Positions 26,658 to 35,303 of a DNA stretch of 64,000 nucleotides are shown here, piece by piece. The notes beneath the pieces are model-generated. The model ran no database searches. It was not told where the DNA came from and saw only the letters and a program-made list of their open reading frames with translations. Within the stretch, counting starts at the first letter, position 1, and each line of letters begins with the position of its first letter. This DNA is from Gammaproteobacteria bacterium (GTDB lineage Bacteria > Pseudomonadota > Gammaproteobacteria > SZUA-229), in contig WFMW01000066.1 in assembly GCA_015488885.1 (NCBI GenBank), positions 1-64,000 of the forward strand. Direction: 5' to 3'. The translations under genes were made by a program, and so were the position numbers.

Positions 26658-28360
26658 ACATAATAAAATCAATATCTCAATTGTATTTTAGTAAAACAGT
26701 ACTCTTTAGTATCATGTTTTTATTGACAGCCTGTGGTGCGACTAATCCACCATCATTATCAGAAGGACATATTCAGCTACCAGATAATAATCACAACATT
26801 CCGCAACCGATTATTCATACACCGGTATTAAAACGTCCAGAAAAGCATAAGCCACAGCAAATGTACACGGTTGTAGTGAATCAGGTTCCAGTAAAAGAAG
26901 TCTTATTTTCGATGGCAAGAGATGCACATATCAACCTTGATATTGATAATAATATTAAAGGTAAAGTGACCATGAATGCGATTGACCAAACCTTACCGAA
27001 GATTCTAGCCCGGCTGGCACAACAAACACCCATTACCTATACATTAAAAGCCGGTACTTTAATTATAAAAGCCGATGTTCCTGTATTACGGACTTATAAA
27101 GTAAATTATTTAAATATCGCCAGATCCAGTGAAGGCAAAGTAAGTATTTCAACAGAAATCGGCACAGCAGGTGGTGGAATTAAAAATAAGGGTAGTGGAA
27201 GTAGCGGTAGCTCAAGTAGTAATCGAGCCAAAACATCTGTTGAAAATAAATCAAAAAATCAGTTCTGGACAACCCTGGAAAATAATATTAGTCGAATCCT
27301 TAACCAGAACAATGGAACAACAGGTAAAAATATAAATAATTCGATAGCAGGGAATAATATAAATAATAATATTATTGTTAATCGTGAGAGCGGTATCATT
27401 GCGGTAAAAGCAACGGCAAAGCAGGATAAACTGATTCGTGCATTTATCAACAAGGTTGTTCATAGTGCGCAACGGCAGGTACTTATTGAGGCTACCATTG
27501 CGGAAGTAAGGTTGAGTGATAAATATCAGGCAGGAGTTGACTGGTCTGTGGTTGGTAAAATGGCAACCATTGGCGGCCAGTCGGTATTAAAAAGTGGCGG
27601 GATACAGAGCATCATTGGTGGAAATCTTGGCACAGCACCATTCTTTCAACTGGCAGGCAGCGGAACCCTTAATGGCAATCCTTTACTGGTAACTTTAAAG
27701 GCTCTGGAAACATTTGGTAATGTGAAGGTACTGTCAAGCCCAAAGATAATGGCGCTAAATAACCAGACGGCGATATTAAAAGTCGTGGACAATGAAGTTT
27801 ATTTTACAACTAATGTTCAAATTGATTCAGGCTCAGTCAATCAAAAATCAACCACCGTTGTTGATACGCAAATTAATACCGTTCCAATAGGGTTTATTAT
27901 GTCAGTTACCCCTTTTATTGATGATGAGGATGAGGTGACTTTGAATGTGCGCCCAACCATTACCAGAATTATACGCTTTGTTGATGATCCAAATCCTGAA
28001 CTTGTCAAGCAAAATGTAGTAAGCAAAATACCAGTGATACAGGTACGTGAAATTGAGACTATGCTAAAAATAAAAAACCGGGATACTGCGGTGATTGGCG
28101 GTCTGATGCAGGATCAGATTGATAAAAGTAATCAAGGAGTGCCAATACTTTCCAGCATCCCCGGAATAGGAAATTTATTCTCATATCGCGATGAAAATTA
28201 TGTAAAAACCGAACTGGTTATATTTATACGTCCAGTGGTTATACATAATGCCAGCCTGAACGGAGACCTTAGCAATTATAAGAAATATTTGAACCCGGGA
28301 ATACACAGAAAAAAAGGAGAAAGTAATAACAGTAAAATTAATATGGAAACCACACAATAA
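26654..28360 (+). CDS. mshL: MshL/PilQ-type secretin, lipoprotein
   Basis: This is the outer-membrane channel of a type IV pilus. The signal peptide ends in a lipobox (FLLTAC), giving a lipid-modified N-terminus. An N-terminal STN-like domain (VPVKEVLFSMARDAHINLDID) is followed by an N1-type domain and the secretin core (GNVKVLSSPKIMALNNQTAILKV, VPILSSIPGIGNLFSYRDE). A Gly/Ser/Asn-rich insert of about 70 residues (about 175-245) interrupts the periplasmic part. The length of 568 is typical for MshL. The GTG start overlaps the previous stop (GTGA). Confidence 0.92.
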   Translation: MNIIKSISQLYFSKTVLFSIMFLLTACGATNPPSLSEGHIQLPDNNHNIPQPIIHTPVLKRPEKHKPQQMYTVVVNQVPVKEVLFSMARDAHINLDIDNNIKGKVTMNAIDQTLPKILARLAQQTPITYTLKAGTLIIKADVPVLRTYKVNYLNIARSSEGKVSISTEIGTAGGGIKNKGSGSSGSSSSNRAKTSVENKSKNQFWTTLENNISRILNQNNGTTGKNINNSIAGNNINNNIIVNRESGIIAVKATAKQDKLIRAFINKVVHSAQRQVLIEATIAEVRLSDKYQAGVDWSVVGKMATIGGQSVLKSGGIQSIIGGNLGTAPFFQLAGSGTLNGNPLLVTLKALETFGNVKVLSSPKIMALNNQTAILKVVDNEVYFTTNVQIDSGSVNQKSTTVVDTQINTVPIGFIMSVTPFIDDEDEVTLNVRPTITRIIRFVDDPNPELVKQNVVSKIPVIQVREIETMLKIKNRDTAVIGGLMQDQIDKSNQGVPILSSIPGIGNLFSYRDENYVKTELVIFIRPVVIHNASLNGDLSNYKKYLNPGIHRKKGESNNSKINMETTQ

Positions 28361-28384
28361 AGCTGGTGCTAAAGGGATAATATT

Positions 28385-29689
28385 ATGAGTCTACTACTGG
28401 ATGCGCTGAAAAAAGCGGCAGAGGATAAAGAAAAACTGACAGCCATAGATTCAACAGTGGGCAACGATGCAGATATTTCAGCTAACAGGAAGAGCCTTGA
28501 AGAAAAAGTTAGTCATAAACGTCAGCCAACAGAACCCGAGCTACAACTCGTTGACCGAAATAAATCGAATGAAGTTAAGTCACACAATAAAGGATCATAT
28601 CAGATTGATGATTTTTCACCTTCCTCGATTGATGAGCAGGTATTAATAAGCGCTAAAGTTAATAATGGAAGTCGTTTATCAGCTGACGCACTACATCTAC
28701 TGGTTGATAAAACTAACCAGGGTTTTAAAAAGAAAAAAGTAACACTACTCATCCTGGTGCTTATGCTGAGTGTACTGATATTAGTAACAGGAGGGTTATA
28801 TTATTTACAGCTTATGCAGCGAAATATTACGGAAATGGAAAACAGGCATAATGCTGGTCTGCACAGGATGAGAGAAAAAACCAGTAAGGAAGAATTACCC
28901 AATAAGCGTGAGCTGATTAAAAATATAGCCGAAGCCCGGCCTTTACAGAAAAAAGTTGCGTTTGCACGAAAAGTTCTGGCGAAAACAAGGTCTACAGAAA
29001 AAAACATCATTCATCAGCCATCAGTAAAACACAGGAAACGGTCTGTTCCATCACTACACAATAAAACCGGTTCTGATAAAAAAATAAAATTTCAACGAAC
29101 CAGGGTAGTTGACCAAACAGGTAATATGCTTGATAAGGCATGGCTTGATTATCAACATGGCGACTTTGAAAAAGCCAGTATGTTATACAGAAAAGTATTG
29201 CTTATAGAGAAAAACAATCGGGATGCCTTGCTTGGTATGGCAGCCATTGCACGCCAGAACAAATCATTTGAAAAAGCTCGGCAATATTATTCACAGTTAT
29301 TAAGTCTTAATCCTGATGATCCCGATGCGATTGCCGCATTAACCAGTATGCAGTCTCCCGAGCAGGCCGCGACCAGTATACATCAACTCAAAGAGCTATT
29401 GCGGCATAACCCTGCATCGGCATCATTAAATTTTGCTCTGGGAAATGTTTATGCAACACATAACAGATGGAAAGCTGCACAGGCGGCGTATTTTAATGCC
29501 TGGGTGAATAACCGGGAAAGTGCAGTTTATGCCTTTAATCTGGCGGTTAGTCTTGATCAGCTAACAAAATTTAGTCAGGCTAGTAAGTTTTATAAAAAAA
29601 GCTTAAGTCTGTCGGACAGTACGACTACCGATTTTTCCAGGCAATCTGTTTTAAAACGGCTAAGGCAGATAACTTTATTAGAAAAATAG
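28385..29689 (+). CDS. mshN: MshN-like TPR protein with one transmembrane helix
   Basis: The protein begins MSLLLDALKKAAEDKE, a segment typical of MshN and related pilus/secretion TPR proteins. A single membrane helix lies at about residues 118-140 (VTLLILVLMLSVLILVTGGLYYL). A charged linker is followed by TPR repeats in the C-terminal half (AWLDYQHGDFEKASMLYRKVL, ARQNKSFEKARQYYSQLLSLNPDDPDA, LNFALGNVYATHNRWKAAQAAYFNA). It is probably an inner-membrane scaffold linking ATPase and alignment proteins; this role is inferred from its place between secretin and ATPase genes. Confidence 0.82.
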   Translation: MSLLLDALKKAAEDKEKLTAIDSTVGNDADISANRKSLEEKVSHKRQPTEPELQLVDRNKSNEVKSHNKGSYQIDDFSPSSIDEQVLISAKVNNGSRLSADALHLLVDKTNQGFKKKKVTLLILVLMLSVLILVTGGLYYLQLMQRNITEMENRHNAGLHRMREKTSKEELPNKRELIKNIAEARPLQKKVAFARKVLAKTRSTEKNIIHQPSVKHRKRSVPSLHNKTGSDKKIKFQRTRVVDQTGNMLDKAWLDYQHGDFEKASMLYRKVLLIEKNNRDALLGMAAIARQNKSFEKARQYYSQLLSLNPDDPDAIAALTSMQSPEQAATSIHQLKELLRHNPASASLNFALGNVYATHNRWKAAQAAYFNAWVNNRESAVYAFNLAVSLDQLTKFSQASKFYKKSLSLSDSTTTDFSRQSVLKRLRQITLLEK

Positions 29690-29707
29690 TGAAAATGGAT
29701 AAAAATA

Positions 29708-31420
29708 ATGGATAAAAATATAAACAAGCGATCATGTAAAAAGATTGGCCAGGAATTAATTGAAAAGGGCCTGATTAGTGCTGATCAGCTTGAAATAAGC
29801 TTAACTGAACAGAAAAAAAACCACAAGTTACTTGGAGAAATACTGGTTTCACTGGGGTTTGTTTCTGAATCTATTATGCGTGATATGCTAGGCCAGGTGC
29901 TGGGGCTGGAAAGTATTGATTTAACAACTGTAGTACCAGACAGTCACGCTTTAAAATTAATACCAAAGGATATTGCAGAACGTTATACCATTGTACCCGT
30001 TAGTTTTAACGAAAGCCTGCTGCAACTGAAAATTGCAATGAAAAATGTGTCTGATCTATTGGTGCTGGATAGAGTTCATGCACTGGTTGGACGCACCATC
30101 AATCTGGAGCAAATGGTCGCAGGTGAAGGTGAAATTAAAAAGGCGATTGATCAGTTTTATGGTTACGAACTATCAGTTGACGGCATTTTACATGAAATTG
30201 AAACCGGTGAAATTGATTATCACAGCCTTGATGCAACCGAAGATGAATACAGTCAACCACTGGTAAGGCTGGTTGATGCCGTGCTTGCGGATGCGGTTAA
30301 ACGTGAAGCATCGGATATTCATTTTGAACCGGAAGATGGATTTTTGCGCCTGCGTTATCGTATAGATGGTGTTTTAAGACAGGTACGTAGTCTGCATAAG
30401 GATTACTGGTCGGCAATAGTTGTTAGACTAAAAGTCATGTGTGGAATGAATATTGCTGAAACACGAATTCCTCAGGATGGGCGACTGAGTTTACAGGTGC
30501 ATGGGCATCGGGTTGATTTTCGTGTTTCTGCACAACCGACAACACATGGAGAAAATCTGGTCTTGCGTGTACTTGATCGTTCCAGAGGGATTGTACCTAT
30601 GGATCAGCTTGGTGTACATCGTGAAACGCTTGAAGACCTTAAGTTAATGATGGCACGCCCTGAGGGGATTATCCTTGTTACCGGGCCGACGGGTAGTGGT
30701 AAAACCACAACCTTATATTCATTATTAAATTATGTGAAGTCAGAAGGTGTCAATATCATGACATTGGAGGATCCGGTTGAATACCCAATGGATATGATCA
30801 GACAGACTTCAGTCAATGAAGTGGCACGCATGGATTTTGCAAATGGTATCCGTTCGATTATGCGTCAGGATCCTGACATAATACTGGTTGGAGAAATACG
30901 TGATGAAGATACAGCTGAAATGGCATTTCGAGCTGCAATGACAGGCCATCAGGTATTATCAACTTTACACACTAATTCTGCAATTGGCGCATTCCCTCGT
31001 TTGCTTGATATAGGTGTTCTGCCGGATATTATGACTGGCAATATTATTGGTGTAATCAGTCAGCGCCTGGTGCGTGTTTTATGCCCTGCCTGCAAAACAA
31101 AAAAAGCGGTGACAGAGGTAGAAGCCAGGTTACTTGGTATTGAGTACATTAATAATACTGTGGACGTTTATGAGCCGGTTGGCTGTGTTAAATGTGGCAA
31201 TACAGGTTATAAAGGTCGAGTTGCTATTGTGGAAGCATTAAGAATTAATAGTGAGCTCGATGACCTGATATCAAAACGCGCCACGCTTGGTGAGTTGAAA
31301 TCAGTAGCTAAGGCAACAGGATATAAACCATTAGCAGAAGATGCAATACGATGCGTACTGGAGGGCAAAACATCCATTAGTGAAGTTTCACGTGTTATTG
31401 ACCTGACCCAGAGAATGTAA
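29708..31420 (+). CDS. mshE: pilus assembly ATPase MshE (GspE/PilB family)
   Basis: This is the cytoplasmic hexameric motor for pilus extension. The N-terminal MshEN domain shows the two repeated helix-turn motifs (IGQELIEKGLISADQLEISL and LLGEILVSLGFVSE) that bind cyclic di-GMP in MshE. The motor domain has Walker A GPTGSGKTTTLYSLL, an Asp box (LEDPVEYP), Walker B DPDIILVGEIRDEDT and a His box (GHQVLSTLHTN). The tetracysteine zinc motif is CPACKTKK followed by CVKCGNTGYKGR. At 570 residues it is full length. Confidence 0.95.
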   Translation: MDKNINKRSCKKIGQELIEKGLISADQLEISLTEQKKNHKLLGEILVSLGFVSESIMRDMLGQVLGLESIDLTTVVPDSHALKLIPKDIAERYTIVPVSFNESLLQLKIAMKNVSDLLVLDRVHALVGRTINLEQMVAGEGEIKKAIDQFYGYELSVDGILHEIETGEIDYHSLDATEDEYSQPLVRLVDAVLADAVKREASDIHFEPEDGFLRLRYRIDGVLRQVRSLHKDYWSAIVVRLKVMCGMNIAETRIPQDGRLSLQVHGHRVDFRVSAQPTTHGENLVLRVLDRSRGIVPMDQLGVHRETLEDLKLMMARPEGIILVTGPTGSGKTTTLYSLLNYVKSEGVNIMTLEDPVEYPMDMIRQTSVNEVARMDFANGIRSIMRQDPDIILVGEIRDEDTAEMAFRAAMTGHQVLSTLHTNSAIGAFPRLLDIGVLPDIMTGNIIGVISQRLVRVLCPACKTKKAVTEVEARLLGIEYINNTVDVYEPVGCVKCGNTGYKGRVAIVEALRINSELDDLISKRATLGELKSVAKATGYKPLAEDAIRCVLEGKTSISEVSRVIDLTQRM

Positions 31421-31425
31421 CTTTT

Positions 31426-32634
31426 ATGCCCGATTATAAATTCAAAACCATAGATGCTGCAGGAAAAATCCGCTCTGATACCATGGTTGCAAGCAACCCG
31501 ATGGAGCTGGAAAAGCGCCTGGGGAATATGGGTTTTGATTTATTAAGTTTTAAAGAACAAGGCAGGGTTTCAGGGCTGGTTATAAAGGGGAAAAGCATTA
31601 ATCGACGGGAACTGATTAATTTTACCTTTCATATAGAGCAGTTAATTAAATCAGGCGTACCATTAATTGATAGCCTGAAGGATATACGTGACAGTATTGA
31701 ATATAGCCATTTCACAGATACATTACAGGCTATTATTGATGATATAGAAGGCGGGAAAACATTCTCACTGGCATTATCAGAACACCCGAATATATTTGAT
31801 AATGTTTATGTAACGCTGGTAAGAGTAGGAGAAGAGACCGGACAACTTGATGTCGTGCTTAAAGACCTTGCTGAAAGCATCAAATGGCAGGATGAGTTGA
31901 TTTCACAAACCAGAAAAATCATGATTTATCCGGCAATTGTTTCTGTTTTTGTATTAATGGTTGTTGTGTTTTTAATGATGTACTTGATGCCGCAATTAAT
32001 TCCATTTATAAAAAATATTGGTGGGCAAATACCCTGGCATACAAGATTATTAATTAATATATCTAGTCTGTTCGTGAGTTACTGGTATCTTGTTCTTGCT
32101 TTACCGGTAATAATCTATTCTGGATTACGGATTCTTATAGCAAAAAATGAACGGTTTCATTATTTTACAGATGGCCTTAAATTGCATATATGGTTATTTG
32201 GCCCACTGTTGATGAAAATCAAGCTTGCACGTTTTGCAAATTATTTTGCCATGATGTACAGCTCGGGCATTACCGTGCTTGATGCATTAAAAATATCCGA
32301 GGATATGGTTAATAATAAAGTGCTACAGACTTCAATCAACAGAGCCAGAGCAAGTATTTCAGAAGGAACTATTATTAGTAAAAGCTTTGAACAGCTAGGT
32401 GTGTTTCCTACCATGATTGTGCGGATGTTAAAAGTAGGTGAGGATACCGGTGCAATGGATGAAGCTTTATTGAATGTCAGTTATTTTTATAATAGAGAGG
32501 TAAAAGAAGCTATTGAAAAAATTGAACCTGCATTATTACCTGTGTTAACCGTCTTGCTAGGTTTAATTATGATGTGGATTATGACCGCAGTGCTTGGCCC
32601 AGTTTATGACGCAGTTTCGAGTGTTAAATTTTAA
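31426..32634 (+). CDS. mshG: inner-membrane platform protein MshG (GspF/PilC family)
   Basis: Two GspF domains are visible (about 65-190 and 270-390), with FTFHIEQLIKSGVPLIDSLKDI and its repeat FANYFAMMYSSGITVLDALKI, and the GEETGQLD / GEDTGAMDEAL turn pair. Three hydrophobic helices carry the membrane anchor. The 402-residue length matches PilC/GspF. It forms the rotor between the ATPase and the growing pilus. It follows mshE by five bases. Confidence 0.93.
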   Translation: MPDYKFKTIDAAGKIRSDTMVASNPMELEKRLGNMGFDLLSFKEQGRVSGLVIKGKSINRRELINFTFHIEQLIKSGVPLIDSLKDIRDSIEYSHFTDTLQAIIDDIEGGKTFSLALSEHPNIFDNVYVTLVRVGEETGQLDVVLKDLAESIKWQDELISQTRKIMIYPAIVSVFVLMVVVFLMMYLMPQLIPFIKNIGGQIPWHTRLLINISSLFVSYWYLVLALPVIIYSGLRILIAKNERFHYFTDGLKLHIWLFGPLLMKIKLARFANYFAMMYSSGITVLDALKISEDMVNNKVLQTSINRARASISEGTIISKSFEQLGVFPTMIVRMLKVGEDTGAMDEALLNVSYFYNREVKEAIEKIEPALLPVLTVLLGLIMMWIMTAVLGPVYDAVSSVKF

Positions 32635-32644
32635 GTCCGAAACG

Positions 32645-34231
32645 ATGAAAAGATTATTCTATTTTAGTGGTTACCGGTTAAAAGTTTTTCTCTGGAAAAA
32701 TAGATATTTACAGGCGGAACTGTCTTTTCAGCCGGATAATAGCGGCCTGAATGCATTCCGTAAGTACCTGCAGCAATCCGTTAATATCCCGACAAAATTT
32801 CTTGTTGATGTTATTGAAGAAGATTTCCGTATAGAAAAAGTACCGCATGTTGGCAGCAAAGACAGAAAAGCGGTGATTAGCAGATTAATTGATCGCTTTT
32901 ATCGTTCAAGTCAGCAGTACTGCTATCATGAAGTTATCGGGCGTGATAAAACCGGGCGTAAAGATGATCAGATATTAATCGGAGCAATGACCAACCCGCA
33001 ACTAATTCAACCCTGGCTGAGTATTATTGATGAATGTGATGTACCTGTTTCAGGTATCTGGTCATTACCGCTTATCAGTTCATTACTATTAAATAAAATT
33101 GATGCAAATAAAGGTATAACACTTCTGGTTAGCCAGCAGGTTAACAGTAATGTCAGACAATCTTTATTTCGCAATGGTAAATTATTATCAAGTCGTCAAT
33201 CAATCATCAGCCAGGATATACGCGACACAGAAAATTCGGGGTTTTATATTGCGCCAGAGGTAGAAAAAACATTAATGTTTTTTCGCAATCAACGGCTATT
33301 GTCCGATAATGAAATAGTTAATCTGCATGTAATAGGCAGTGAAAAACAGCTGAAATCGCTGCAACAGGTTTTTGTCTCCGATGAGAAACAAAAAACTACT
33401 GTACATTCTACTGTAGATATTATTAAAAAACTCAAGTTAAAGAATATTGACGATGGATTTTCCGATGGAATATTTTCATGGATATGCAGTAATCAACCCT
33501 TTAAGTTAAGTCACTATGGTCATTTATCACAGTTTAATCACTATTATTATTCAATAGCGTCAGCAGTGCTGTATATGGTAAGCACTATTATTTTTGTCCT
33601 TGGTTTTTTGTTAATAGAATATAATATTTCATCAGCACTGGGTGATGAGAATGAAATAAATCTATTAAAAAAAACGGAACATGAATACAGGAAAGTTTAT
33701 GCAAAAAACTTTAAGCCCTATGAGGCTGTATTTGAAAATGCCGACATGATGAATTCGGCTGTAATTCTTGCACAACGAATAAAATATAACAGCAAAACTT
33801 CGCCTCTGGATTTCATGTTGCAGCTGAGTCAAATTATCAGTGATAAAACATTGCCAGATATAGAGATAGATAGAATACAATGGCGGCCTGCTAATACCGA
33901 TAAGATGCATCATGTCGTGAATGATCCCAATGCTAAGGCGGTTGATTTTACAGAAAACACACCGATTTTGCATCAAGCAATTATAAAAGGCCGGATTAAT
34001 GTAAACAAGAATAATTATCGTGAATCAGTTAGTCAGCTTGATGCAATCATTAAGGCTTTAAAAACATACCCCAGTGTTGTTAATGTGCTGGTAAAAACCA
34101 TGCCGGTTGATTTACGTTCCAGCAGCAGGTTCTCTTCAGAATCGGGTATAAATATTAAACACAGAAAAAATAATCAGGCTACTGGTATTTTTAGTTTGCA
34201 AGTAACAATGAGAGCAAGCTCAAATGGCTAG
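32645..34231 (+). CDS. pilus inner-membrane alignment protein (MshI/PilM-PilN/GspL-like)
   Basis: The first 300 residues resemble an actin-like PilM/GspL cytoplasmic domain, but the nucleotide-binding motifs are not clear to me. A single transmembrane helix (about 310-335, YSIASAVLYMVSTIIFVLGFLLIEYN) is followed by a PilN-like periplasmic part with LQLSQIISDKTLPDIEIDRIQW. It may fuse PilM and PilN functions, as GspL does. The track start at 32594 overlaps mshG; the ATG at 32645 leaves a 10-base gap. Overlap with the next gene by eight bases supports co-translation. Subfamily is inferred largely from position. Confidence 0.72.
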   Translation: MKRLFYFSGYRLKVFLWKNRYLQAELSFQPDNSGLNAFRKYLQQSVNIPTKFLVDVIEEDFRIEKVPHVGSKDRKAVISRLIDRFYRSSQQYCYHEVIGRDKTGRKDDQILIGAMTNPQLIQPWLSIIDECDVPVSGIWSLPLISSLLLNKIDANKGITLLVSQQVNSNVRQSLFRNGKLLSSRQSIISQDIRDTENSGFYIAPEVEKTLMFFRNQRLLSDNEIVNLHVIGSEKQLKSLQQVFVSDEKQKTTVHSTVDIIKKLKLKNIDDGFSDGIFSWICSNQPFKLSHYGHLSQFNHYYYSIASAVLYMVSTIIFVLGFLLIEYNISSALGDENEINLLKKTEHEYRKVYAKNFKPYEAVFENADMMNSAVILAQRIKYNSKTSPLDFMLQLSQIISDKTLPDIEIDRIQWRPANTDKMHHVVNDPNAKAVDFTENTPILHQAIIKGRINVNKNNYRESVSQLDAIIKALKTYPSVVNVLVKTMPVDLRSSSRFSSESGINIKHRKNNQATGIFSLQVTMRASSNG

Positions 34232-34856
34232 TCTTTCTTCCATAAAAAATGTTCCTGTATCATTAAAGCGGGCTTGCCTGGTTTTTATATTTGTAATCAT
34301 TGTTACACTGGCAGGAATTTTTGCCTCCTATTATTATGTGGACGAAATAAATCAGCAGAAACTGGCAGTTAACCGAGCCATGAGCTTATGGCAGTCAAAA
34401 ATAAATACTTCAGTACAAAATAATCAGATTATAAATGAGTTTGAAAAAAACTTTATCAAGCTGGTTAATCGGGGGATTATTGGTGACGAGATGCGACTGA
34501 ACTGGTTTGAGACGATACAAAACACAGCGAGAAAACGAGGCATGCCTTTGGTAAAAGACAGTATTTCTGCGCGACATAAATTAAAAAACGACAAAATAAA
34601 GCAGAATTTCCCGGGTATTGATGTTTATAAAAGCACCATGACATTGAGTCTTAAAATGGGGCATGAAGGCGATTTATTTGCGCTGTTAAATAACCTGCAA
34701 AAAGCCAGGGGGCTGTTTGCGGTTGATAGCTGTGATATTCAAAAAGTCAATAAGCAGCTTACTGATAATACAAATAACCTGAAGGCTCTGTGTAAACTGG
34801 GCTGGTACACCCTGAAAAGCCGTCAATCAGCTATAGGTAACCATCATGAGAGTTAG
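34224..34856 (+). CDS. PilO/MshJ-like pilus alignment protein
   Basis: This 210-residue bitopic protein has one N-terminal helix (ACLVFIFVIIVTLAGIFASYYY), a short coiled coil (NQQKLAVNRAMSLWQSKINTS), and a ferredoxin-like periplasmic domain with MTLSLKMGHEGDLFALLNNLQKARG, the type of motif seen in PilO/GspM proteins. It overlaps both neighbours, as expected for stoichiometric subunits. Identification rests on topology, size and order. Confidence 0.7.
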   Translation: MASLSSIKNVPVSLKRACLVFIFVIIVTLAGIFASYYYVDEINQQKLAVNRAMSLWQSKINTSVQNNQIINEFEKNFIKLVNRGIIGDEMRLNWFETIQNTARKRGMPLVKDSISARHKLKNDKIKQNFPGIDVYKSTMTLSLKMGHEGDLFALLNNLQKARGLFAVDSCDIQKVNKQLTDNTNNLKALCKLGWYTLKSRQSAIGNHHES

Positions 34857-35274
34857 CTTCAAGGTTATTTCTCTGTTATTTTTCCTCTCTGTTTTCATGC
34901 AACCATTACGTGCGGAATTTAATGTAAAACAGTTAAAAAAGCTTTTTACTACCGAGCAACAAAGAAACCATATTAATATGATGCGTAAAGCGCGAATGAG
35001 TAAACAACATTCAACTCGATTATCACCAAAAACACATTTTGGTCGGGTCGTTGTTTCAGGGTATATGAAACGTAGTGACGGAAAAAATGTTGTGTGGGTT
35101 AATGGCACAAGTACATTAACAGGCAATATTATTTCCGACGTAAAAGTAGATATAAATAAAATCAACAATCATGATCAGGTAACGCTATTTGTCGATGGTA
35201 AACAGTTAAAATTAAAACCGGGGCAAAGCTGGACGCGCATAAAAACCAGGGATGCCTTATCTGTAACACCATAA
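34846..35274 (+). CDS. small exported pilus-locus protein (MshK/PilP-like position)
   Basis: This 142-residue protein has a clear signal peptide (VISLLFFLSVFMQPLRA). The C-terminal part (HFGRVVVSGYMKRSDGKNVVWVNG, then VTLFVDGKQLKLKPGQSW) resembles the small beta-rich HR domain of PilP/GspC-like proteins. It occupies the MshK position and overlaps the previous gene by 11 bases. Direct sequence recognition is weak, so the family call is tentative. Confidence 0.62.
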   Translation: MRVSFKVISLLFFLSVFMQPLRAEFNVKQLKKLFTTEQQRNHINMMRKARMSKQHSTRLSPKTHFGRVVVSGYMKRSDGKNVVWVNGTSTLTGNIISDVKVDINKINNHDQVTLFVDGKQLKLKPGQSWTRIKTRDALSVTP

Positions 35275-35303
35275 ATCTATAATGCCATAAATTTTTTTCT
35301 GTT

